A stretch of DNA of 64,000 nt from Rhodococcus ruber NBRC 15591. GTDB taxonomy: Bacteria > Actinomycetota > Actinomycetes > Mycobacteriales > Mycobacteriaceae. Below are positions 8,572-15,875 of this stretch, piece after piece. Below the pieces are notes generated by a model. It did no database searches, was not told the origin of the DNA, and was given only the letters and a program-made list of their open reading frames with translations. The stretch is from NCBI RefSeq assembly GCF_001894945.1, contig NZ_BCXE01000025.1, forward strand, positions 1-64,000, written 5' to 3'. The first letter of the stretch is position 1. Each line of letters starts with the position of its first letter. The position numbers and the translations under genes are program-made.

Positions 8572-11500
8572 GTGTTCGACCGCTGGGGAGAGCTCGTCCA
8601 CCGCGCGCGCTTCACCGTCATCGCGGTGATGGTCGCCGGTCTGCTCGGGCTCGCCGGGTACGGCGCGGGCCTGAGCGATCATCTCAGCCAGAGCGGCTGG
8701 GACGATCCCGGCTCGGAGTCCGTCGCCGCGGCGAAGCTGGCCGACGGAACCTTCGGCCGGGACACGAACGGCGACGTCCTCGCGTTGTACACGGCGCCGG
8801 AGGGCCGGACGGTCGACGATCCGGAGTTCGCGGCGAAGGTCAAGGACAGCCTGAACTCGCTGGTCGAGGACCACTCCGAGCAGATCCTGAAGATCAACGG
8901 CGCGTACTGGCCGACCAACGGGGCGCCCGCGGTGCCCGCCCTCGCGGACGAGTCCCGGCAGCACGCGGTGGCGTCGATCGCCATCGCCGGTGACAACGAC
9001 ACCGAGCTGACCAACAACTTCCGCGACGTGAAGGACGAGTTCCTCATCGACGGGGTCGACGTGCAGCTCGCCGGCCTGCAACCGATCTCCGGCGCCCTCA
9101 ACGACACGATGGCGCAGGACATCAAGCGCATGGAACTGCTCGCCATTCCGGCGGTCGGCATCCTGCTGTTCTTCGTCTTCGGCGGCGTGATCGCGGCCGC
9201 GATGCCGCTGATCACCGGCGGACTGACGGTCGTCGCCGCCAACGGCATCGTGCGGCTCATCACGAACTTCACCGAGGTGAACTCGTTCGTCGCCCCGGTG
9301 GTGTCCCTGATCGGCCTGGGTCTGGCGATCGACTACGGCCTGTTCATGGTGTCCCGGTTCCGGGAGGAACTCGCCGAGGGTTACGCCACGCCCGCCGCGA
9401 TCCGGCGCACGGTGATGACGGCGGGACGCACCGTGGTGTTCTCCGCCACGATGGTCGTCACCAGCCTCGGCGGCCTGCTGCTGTTCCCGCAGGGATTCCT
9501 CAAGTCCGTCGCCTACGGCGCGATCGCGACGGTGTCCCTCGCGGCGATCACCTCGATCACACTGCTGCCCGCCATGCTGGCCATCCTCGGCAGGAACATC
9601 GACAAGTGGGGCTGGTCCCGGTTCGGGCAGATCCAGTCCAACGAACAGATCGAGAACAGCATCTGGGGACGCATCACCCGCTGGGTGATGCGCAACCCGC
9701 TCAAGGTCACGATTCCCACCGTGATCGGCCTGCTGCTGCTCATCGTGCCGCTGACCGGCATCAAGTTCGGCGGCATCAACGAGACCTACCTGCCGCCCGA
9801 CCATCCGACACGGCTCGCCCAGGAGCAGTTCGACGACCTGTTCCCCGGCCAGCGCGCCGAGCCGGTACGCATCGTCGTCCGCGGGGCCGAGGGGGGCGAC
9901 CTCAACCAGATCATCCAGACGGCCAGCTCGGCCCCCGGCCTGGTGGAGAAGTTCACCATCGAGGGCCCCGCCCGGGACGGCGTCCGCGTCGTCAAGGCCG
10001 GCCTCGAGGACCGCAACAACTCCGCGGAGACCATCGACTACCTGCATGCGGCGCAGTGGCCCGACGGCGTGGAGGTACTCGTCGGCGGGACACCGGCGAT
10101 CGAGCAGGATTCGATCGCCGCCCTGATGAACACGCTGCCGCTGATGGTGACGGTGGTCGTGGTGCTCACGACCCTGCTGATGTTCCTGGCCTTCGGGTCG
10201 CTGGTGCTGCCGATCAAGGCGGCGCTGATGAGCGCCCTGGGTCTGGGCTCGACCCTGGGCATCCTCACGTGGATCTTCATCGACGGCCACGGGGCCGGCC
10301 CACTGAACTTCACCCCCGGCCCCATCATGTCGCCGGTGCTCGTGCTCATCATCGCGATCATCTACGGCCTGTCCACCGACTACGAGGTGTTCCTGCTCTC
10401 CCGCATGGTCGAAGCCCGCTCGCAGGGGGCGAGCACCACCGAGTCCATCCGGATCGGCACGGCCCACACCGGCCGCATCATCACGGCCGCAGCGCTGATC
10501 CTGATCGTCGTGACCGGTGCCTTCGGCTTCTCCGAACTGGTGATGATGAAGTACATCGCCTACGGCATGATCGCGGCCCTGATCATCGACGCCACCGTCA
10601 TCCGCATGCTGCTCGTTCCGGCGACGATGAAACTGCTCGGCGACGACTGCTGGTGGGCGCCGGCGTGGATGAAACGCATCCAGGCCAAGATCGGGCTCGC
10701 CGAACCGATCCTCGACAACGAGCTCATGCCGCAGGACGTGCCGGAGCTGATCACCGTCGGCATGTTCGGCCCGGCCACCGTCGCAGCCACCGGATCGCAT
10801 CGACTGCCGACCGTCGCCGGCGTCGCCCTGGACGATCCGATGACGCAGCCGCTGCCGAAGATCGCCGCACCCCGCTCGGCCGCCGAACAGCGACGCGTGC
10901 GCGACCTGCAGCCGCCCGTCCGCCGGTCGGCGCCGCCGCGCCCCTCACGCCCGGTGGAGCCCCCGGCACGGGCACCGGAGGATCGGGACCGGCCGCCCCG
11001 CCGCCCGACCGGTGCCGCCCCGGCCTCGCCGGCACGGCCGCAGCAACCGGCGGCCCAGAATCCGTCGGGCCGGATCCCGGCACCGACGCCACCCCGGCCG
11101 GCTCCCGCCCAGGACAGTCCCCGTCCGCTCGCTCAGGACAGTCCCCGTCCGCCCGCCCAGGACAGTCCCCGTCCGCCGGCACCCGAACCGCGGCCACCGC
11201 GCGCCGAGCCGACGCAGGCGCCGCAACCGCTGCCGCAACGTCCCCTGCCCCAGCGGCCCCGCCCGCAGCAGGCCCCGGATCCGCAGGCGCCGTCCCCGGC
11301 CCCGAGCGGCGAGCCGGGCGGCGTTTCCCCCGCGGGGCGGCCCGCCACGCCCCCGTTGCCCCGTCGGCAACGCGGCGACGTGCCACCCCCGGTGACGCAG
11401 ACCTACGTGCGTCCACAACCGCCGCAACCGCGCTCTTCCGGCGCACCCGTCCGGGACCCGCAGGCGATCGAGAACTGGCTCTCACAGCTACGCCGGGCGA

Positions 11501-11703
11501 ATCCGCGGACGGCGGATCAGCCGGTCACCGGCGATCGGACGCAGACGACACCGCCGGCGGAGACCGGCGCCCCCACCGACGACGCCCCGGCCCAGCGGGC
11601 GCAGGCCGACGAGCAGCACGCGCAGGGCGGCCGGCACGGCGGAGCCGAGAACAGCCAGTCGATCAGCGTGAGCGAACTGATCGCGCGGCAGCGCCGCGAC
11701 TGA
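8572..11703 (+). CDS. mmpL3: MmpL3-type RND transporter for trehalose monomycolate
   Basis: Inner-membrane RND-superfamily protein (1043 residues). MmpL3 orthologues flip or export trehalose monomycolate to the periplasm for the mycolate layer. One membrane segment lies near residues 13-30, a periplasmic domain follows to about 188, and TM helices resume from there. The proton-relay pairs are visible as D254-Y255 (LAIDYGLFMVSRFR) and D603-Y604 (STDYEVFLLSR), matching D256/Y257 and D645/Y646 of the mycobacterial protein. From about residue 760 a long Pro/Gln/Arg-rich cytoplasmic tail follows. The GTG start has AGGAG 6 bases upstream. Orthology rests on the trmB-NYN context and tail as well as the motifs. 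Two repeat arrays lie in its 3' part. Confidence 0.92.
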   Translation: MFDRWGELVHRARFTVIAVMVAGLLGLAGYGAGLSDHLSQSGWDDPGSESVAAAKLADGTFGRDTNGDVLALYTAPEGRTVDDPEFAAKVKDSLNSLVEDHSEQILKINGAYWPTNGAPAVPALADESRQHAVASIAIAGDNDTELTNNFRDVKDEFLIDGVDVQLAGLQPISGALNDTMAQDIKRMELLAIPAVGILLFFVFGGVIAAAMPLITGGLTVVAANGIVRLITNFTEVNSFVAPVVSLIGLGLAIDYGLFMVSRFREELAEGYATPAAIRRTVMTAGRTVVFSATMVVTSLGGLLLFPQGFLKSVAYGAIATVSLAAITSITLLPAMLAILGRNIDKWGWSRFGQIQSNEQIENSIWGRITRWVMRNPLKVTIPTVIGLLLLIVPLTGIKFGGINETYLPPDHPTRLAQEQFDDLFPGQRAEPVRIVVRGAEGGDLNQIIQTASSAPGLVEKFTIEGPARDGVRVVKAGLEDRNNSAETIDYLHAAQWPDGVEVLVGGTPAIEQDSIAALMNTLPLMVTVVVVLTTLLMFLAFGSLVLPIKAALMSALGLGSTLGILTWIFIDGHGAGPLNFTPGPIMSPVLVLIIAIIYGLSTDYEVFLLSRMVEARSQGASTTESIRIGTAHTGRIITAAALILIVVTGAFGFSELVMMKYIAYGMIAALIIDATVIRMLLVPATMKLLGDDCWWAPAWMKRIQAKIGLAEPILDNELMPQDVPELITVGMFGPATVAATGSHRLPTVAGVALDDPMTQPLPKIAAPRSAAEQRRVRDLQPPVRRSAPPRPSRPVEPPARAPEDRDRPPRRPTGAAPASPARPQQPAAQNPSGRIPAPTPPRPAPAQDSPRPLAQDSPRPPAQDSPRPPAPEPRPPRAEPTQAPQPLPQRPLPQRPRPQQAPDPQAPSPAPSGEPGGVSPAGRPATPPLPRRQRGDVPPPVTQTYVRPQPPQPRSSGAPVRDPQAIENWLSQLRRANPRTADQPVTGDRTQTTPPAETGAPTDDAPAQRAQADEQHAQGGRHGGAENSQSISVSELIARQRRD
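11110..11181. repeat. 24-bp in-frame repeat (3 copies) in the MmpL3 tail
   Basis: Units at 11110, 11134 and 11158 begin CAGGACAGTCCCCGTCCG and encode QDSPRP(L/P)A three times in the proline-rich cytoplasmic tail. Copies differ at a few bases only. Confidence 0.95.
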
Positions 11704-11747
11704 CCCGCCGCGACTGACCCGCCGCGACTGACCGGCCGCGACTGACC
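11692..11747. repeat. 14-bp repeat (4 copies) spanning the mmpL3 stop codon
   Basis: Unit CGCCGCGACTGACC occurs at 11692, 11706, 11720 and 11734 (the last with one change). The first holds the real TGA at 11701. Because 14 is not a multiple of three, the TGAs at 11701, 11715 and 11729 fall in three different frames and the fourth (11743) is back in the first. Confidence 0.97.
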
Positions 11748-11755
11748 CGCACGGA

Positions 11756-13603
11756 TCAGTCCGCGTCGTGCCCCGACTCCGACGAGCCGGCTTCCCGGCC
11801 GGCGAACGCCTTGGCGTAGCGGGTGCCGACCGCGAGCAGTAGCAGGCCCACGACGATGAAGGCGACGACCCGCCACACCCCTTCGAGGGCGGCGAGGTCG
11901 AAGAGGAAGAGCTTGGCGAGGGCGGCACCGGTCAGCGACAGCCCGGCGGCCAGCGCGGCATGCGCATACTCGGTGCGGGCGAGACCGAACGCCAGCATCG
12001 CGGTCGCCGCGATCATCCAGCAGATGGTCGCGGCGGCGTGCCCGGCGACGAACCCCGCATCCGCGCCGCCCAGGAGGACGCCGGCCGTGACGAGGGCGGT
12101 GGTCACCGCGTACAGCACCACGAGCGCCGCGCCGCTCCACACCCAGGGCACGCCCCGGTCCCGGACGAGATGCAGTCGTGTCGCCGTCCACGCGAACAGC
12201 AGCGTGACCGCGGCGAGCAGGACCGACGTGACCAGCGTGGTCACGTCGAGGCGGTCCACCGCCTGCATCCGGTCGGTGAGATTCTCGATTTCGGCCCCGT
12301 CGTAGAACATCGCGCCGCCGAGCACCCAGAAGCCGAGGCCGGCGACGAACAGCAGACGTGAGCGCATCGATGCGGCCGCGCCTGCATAACCGGCGGCGAC
12401 GGCGAGCAGGACGGTGGCGGCCGCGTCGGGGCTCGCACCGGTGAGGCATGCGTGCAGCAGCGCGAACGCCGCCACCGCGGCGGACGCCACCCGAAGCGGG
12501 CGCGACCGGGGGCCGGCGAGCGCGAACAGCGCGAGGTACCCGGCGGCGGCCGTGGCTTCGAGTGCGACGGCGGGCCACCGGTCCAGCCTTGTTCCGACCG
12601 TGAGCAGCGGCAGTGCCGCGACCGCCAGGCACACCGCGGCGACGACGTCGCCCGGGTCCCGGCGCAGCAGCAGCACCGCGGTGCCGGCGACGAAGACGGC
12701 CACCGCCACCGGGAATCCGACCAGCCAGGCCTGCTCGCCGCGGTCGGCTAATTCGCCCCCGCCGATCGTCGCCTGCAGGACCGCGACGATCGGCACGACC
12801 CGCGCGAGATGCAGCAGCGCCCAGTTGCGCTGCCACTGGGCCGGGAAGCTCGCGACGAGCAACACCAGCAGGAAGCCGAGCAGCGGCAGCGGGTCGCCCT
12901 CCGACAGGACCGGGGCGAGCAGTGCGGCACCGAGCACGAGCAGCACGGCCAGGATCCGGTCCGACCAGCGCACCGCGAGCGCGACGCCCGCGCCGGCGAC
13001 GACGAGCGCGGCGGCCAGACCGACGACCGCCGGCACCCACCGGTAGTACGCGGTCGCGGCGAAGACCACCAGGTAGCCGCCCGCGAAACCGGTCGCGGCC
13101 AGGGCGGCCCCGCCGACGCGTCCGCCCTCGCGGCGGTGCACCCGGATCCCGGCAGCCACGAGCGCGGCCGACAGCACCGCACCGGAGACGACGCGGGGCA
13201 CGGGACCGAAGATCCCGGCCTGTGCGGCGAGCACGAGCAGCATCACGACGCCGATGAGGGTGACCGCCACCCCGGCGACGGCGAGCAGGCGGCTGATCAC
13301 GCCGTCGCGCTGCCACCACGGTTCCCGCGCCGGTGCCGACGGTTTCGGTGGGGCCACCGGCGGGACCGGCCGTCGGGGTGGCGGCGGGGTCCGCGTCATG
13401 GACGGCGCCGGCGGCGGGGCCGGCACCGGGCTCGGGGTCGGGGCCGGTACGGGCGCCGGTACGACAGCGAGGCGGTCGAGCTGGGCCCGTAGGTGTGCGA
13501 CGTGCGCGCCGACGGCGTGCAGGTGCTGTTCGAGCGCGTAGCACTCGCCGGACAGCTGGGCGACGAGCCGCGGATCGAGACCGGGCGGAGTCGGCGTACT
13601 CAT
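11756..13603 (-). CDS. DUF2339 polytopic membrane protein
   Basis: A 615-residue protein with an N-terminal cytoplasmic part and then many (probably about 18) hydrophobic helices to the C-terminus. The N-terminus has a heptad-like segment (about residues 12-45, LSGECYALEQHLHAVGAH) and a Pro/Ala-rich linker to residue 85. This is the architecture of DUF2339. No enzymatic motif is visible and the function is unknown. The ATG at 13603 is chosen because the extra upstream residues are not family-like. It converges on mmpL3, with the repeat array between their ends, and lies downstream of the DUF1707 gene. Confidence 0.8.
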   Translation of the reverse strand: MSTPTPPGLDPRLVAQLSGECYALEQHLHAVGAHVAHLRAQLDRLAVVPAPVPAPTPSPVPAPPPAPSMTRTPPPPRRPVPPVAPPKPSAPAREPWWQRDGVISRLLAVAGVAVTLIGVVMLLVLAAQAGIFGPVPRVVSGAVLSAALVAAGIRVHRREGGRVGGAALAATGFAGGYLVVFAATAYYRWVPAVVGLAAALVVAGAGVALAVRWSDRILAVLLVLGAALLAPVLSEGDPLPLLGFLLVLLVASFPAQWQRNWALLHLARVVPIVAVLQATIGGGELADRGEQAWLVGFPVAVAVFVAGTAVLLLRRDPGDVVAAVCLAVAALPLLTVGTRLDRWPAVALEATAAAGYLALFALAGPRSRPLRVASAAVAAFALLHACLTGASPDAAATVLLAVAAGYAGAAASMRSRLLFVAGLGFWVLGGAMFYDGAEIENLTDRMQAVDRLDVTTLVTSVLLAAVTLLFAWTATRLHLVRDRGVPWVWSGAALVVLYAVTTALVTAGVLLGGADAGFVAGHAAATICWMIAATAMLAFGLARTEYAHAALAAGLSLTGAALAKLFLFDLAALEGVWRVVAFIVVGLLLLAVGTRYAKAFAGREAGSSESGHDAD

Positions 13604-13676
13604 GCCTACATGGTCCGCGGCCCGGCGTCCGTGGGCATGAGTATCACTACCGCACATGCGGCTCGGGTACTGCTGC

Positions 13677-14351
13677 CTAGCCCAGCAGTTTGCGCAAGGT
13701 CGTCCCCAGCGGGTGCTTGACGTTGACGGAACCGAGGCGGACGGTCCCGTCGACGATCAGGTGCAGCGGACCGAACGGGGGTCCGTTGCGCACCTTCGAC
13801 TGGGCACTCGCGGCGACCGTGTCGAGACCGTTGATGTCGGCCGTGGCCTCGGCGGGGACGATCAGGGTGAGGGAGCTGAGGTAGTCGTCGACCTGGATCC
13901 GCACGACCTGGGTGCGCATGACGGCCTCGGTGAAGTCGAGGGTCACCGAGGACATCAGGGTGTCGAGCCGCAGCACCGGTGGCACCTCCCACCGGCCCTT
14001 GCGGCTGAGGGTGGACATCCGGCCACGGATGGTGGGTACCTGCATGTGCGGGGACGGCGCGGGATACACCGGGCCGGACACGGGTGGGGCGGAATGCCCC
14101 GGGCCGGGCACGGGTGGCGCCGGGACGGGACCGGGCTGGGCGGGGTGCGGCAGGTATTCGGGCCGCACCTGCACGCCGGGCAGGTCGACGAGCACGGCGT
14201 TCAGTTCTCCGCGGGTCTTCGCGGCCAGCGCGGTGTCCATCCGCTCGGTGAACTCCCCCAGCGACAGCATCCCCTGCCCCACCGCCCGTTGCAGCAACGT
14301 TCCGACGTGTTCGCGCTCGGCGTCCGAAACACGCAGATCCCTCGACTCCAT
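13677..14351 (-). CDS. DUF1707 (SHOCT-like) protein with LiaF-like C-terminal domain
   Basis: A 224-residue protein starting RDLRVSDAEREHVGTLLQRA, the signature of DUF1707, with LSLGEFTERMDTALAAKTRGEL completing it by about residue 50. A Pro/Gly linker (residues 60-105) leads to a beta-rich C-terminal domain of the kind seen in cell-wall-stress LiaF proteins. No membrane helix is evident. Such proteins are common in actinobacteria and have no assigned function. ATG at 14351 is the natural start of the DUF1707 domain. Confidence 0.8.
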   Translation of the reverse strand: MESRDLRVSDAEREHVGTLLQRAVGQGMLSLGEFTERMDTALAAKTRGELNAVLVDLPGVQVRPEYLPHPAQPGPVPAPPVPGPGHSAPPVSGPVYPAPSPHMQVPTIRGRMSTLSRKGRWEVPPVLRLDTLMSSVTLDFTEAVMRTQVVRIQVDDYLSSLTLIVPAEATADINGLDTVAASAQSKVRNGPPFGPLHLIVDGTVRLGSVNVKHPLGTTLRKLLG

Positions 14352-14412
14352 GATCGACAGGGTAGGCGCTGCCGCGCTTGCCGGACGATCATGAAGCGAG
14401 GAATCGTCGGGC

Positions 14413-15822
14413 TCAGACCGCCGAGGCGGGCCACCGCGCCGCGGACGCGAAGACCCCGGCGGGGTCGTAGGCCGCGCGGATCCCGGCGAGCCGCGCACGC
14501 TGGGCCGGGGTCCACGCCCTCGCCACCCGAGCGGCAGGGACACCGTCCGCCGCGCCGGCGAAGTTCGTCGATGCGCCCCCGGTTCCCCACGGCGCGAGTG
14601 CCTCGACGACGGACTCGAGGGCACCGGGCACCGCGTCGGCGACGGGCGGCGCCAGCACACCGACCGTGAACAGATTGAACGCGGCGTCGCGACCCCCGAC
14701 CGCGTTGGTGGTCTCCGGCGGAGCGCTCAGGGCGCCACCCATCGCGCGGAGCTCGGCGAACGCGATCGGCAGCCCGCCGGCGGGACCGGCGACCGCGAGC
14801 AGGGCGTCGAGGGCGGCGTCCGGGAGTTCCCGCAACAACACGGAACGTTCCGCGGCGGGCATCGGATCGGTGGGGTCGGCATGGATCGAGCCCAGCGCCG
14901 GGTACACGATCTCGGCGACGGTGTCGAGGATCGGGGTGGCCGCCGCCCGCATCGGGGCGAGCACTTCCACCCCGTCCTCGTGGTCGTCGACGTGCGCGAA
15001 CCGCACGTGCACGGCGGTGCGGCCGCGCAGCGGCTCGGGCAGGACGGGCAGGGGCGGGAAGTTGACGATCGCCAGCGAGCTGGACACGGACATCGGCGCC
15101 GCGGAGATCCAGTCCCGCCAGCGGCGCAGCACGGCCGGTGCGTCGGCGATGTCGTAGAAGAGGCCGCCGCCGTCGAGGGTCTGGATGGGGAGCAGCTCGA
15201 AGGTCATCTGGGTGACGATCCCGAACGCCGCGCCGCCGCCGAGCAGCGCCCAGAACAGGTCGGGTTCCTCGTCGGGGGTGACCCGCCGCAGCTGTCCGTC
15301 GGCGGTGACGACCTCCATCCGCAGCACCCGGTCGGCCGCGAAGCCGTGGGTGCGGGCGATCGGTCCGAGACCACCGCCGAGGGTGTACCCCACCACGCCG
15401 ACGTCGGGCGACGACCCGGCCAGCGGTGCCAGCCCGTGCGGGGCGGCCGCATCGAGCACCTGCCGCCAGCGGACCCCGGCCTCGACGGTGGCGGTGCGCT
15501 CGGCCCGGTTGATGCTCACCCCGTCGAGGAGGGCGGTGTCGACGAGGATGCTGTTCTCCGGTGCGGGGGCCGCGCCGTGGCCGGTGGCCTGCACCGCGAC
15601 GGTCAGTCCGCACTCGGCCGCGATCCGGACGGTGGTGGCGACGTCGGCGGCACTCGAGGCGACCACCACCGCGGCGCTGCGGTGCACGGTGGCGACGTTG
15701 AAGCCGGTGGCGGACAGGCGGTAACCCTCGTCGTCGGGGGCGTGGACCGCGCCGGCGACGGCGGTGCGGAGGCGGTCGGCGACGGACGTGGCGGCCAGGG
15801 TCGGGGACGGCTGGTGGGACAT
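14413..15822 (-). CDS. FAD-binding PCMH-type oxidoreductase (berberine-bridge-like)
   Basis: A 469-residue flavoprotein. The PCMH FAD domain shows VAVQATGHGAAPA, where the His may carry FAD covalently, then SPDVGVVGYTLGGGLGPIARTHGFAADRV. The BBE-type C-terminus ends with AYDPAGVFASAARWPAS. Family members oxidise sugars, alcohols or aromatic secondary metabolites, and the substrate is unknown here. The ATG at 15822 has GAGGAG 7-8 bases upstream. It lies 53 bases downstream of a SARP-family regulator on the same strand, so that regulator may control it. Confidence 0.85.
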   Translation of the reverse strand: MSHQPSPTLAATSVADRLRTAVAGAVHAPDDEGYRLSATGFNVATVHRSAAVVVASSAADVATTVRIAAECGLTVAVQATGHGAAPAPENSILVDTALLDGVSINRAERTATVEAGVRWRQVLDAAAPHGLAPLAGSSPDVGVVGYTLGGGLGPIARTHGFAADRVLRMEVVTADGQLRRVTPDEEPDLFWALLGGGAAFGIVTQMTFELLPIQTLDGGGLFYDIADAPAVLRRWRDWISAAPMSVSSSLAIVNFPPLPVLPEPLRGRTAVHVRFAHVDDHEDGVEVLAPMRAAATPILDTVAEIVYPALGSIHADPTDPMPAAERSVLLRELPDAALDALLAVAGPAGGLPIAFAELRAMGGALSAPPETTNAVGGRDAAFNLFTVGVLAPPVADAVPGALESVVEALAPWGTGGASTNFAGAADGVPAARVARAWTPAQRARLAGIRAAYDPAGVFASAARWPASAV

Positions 15823-15875
15823 GATGCTCCTCGGTGGGGACGACTCGGGGTCCCCTCCAGGACAGCGAACGGGGC

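Noticed and set aside
7609-10800. A 1063-codon open frame on the minus strand
   Set aside because: It is antisense to trmB, the NYN gene and mmpL3. Its composition (His/Asp/Arg/Gly-rich without fold-like periodicity) is that of a high-GC shadow frame.
11517-13544. 675-codon minus-strand frame at the mmpL3/DUF2339 boundary
   Set aside because: Arg/Ala-rich shadow of the DUF2339 gene, which has clear membrane helices in its own frame.
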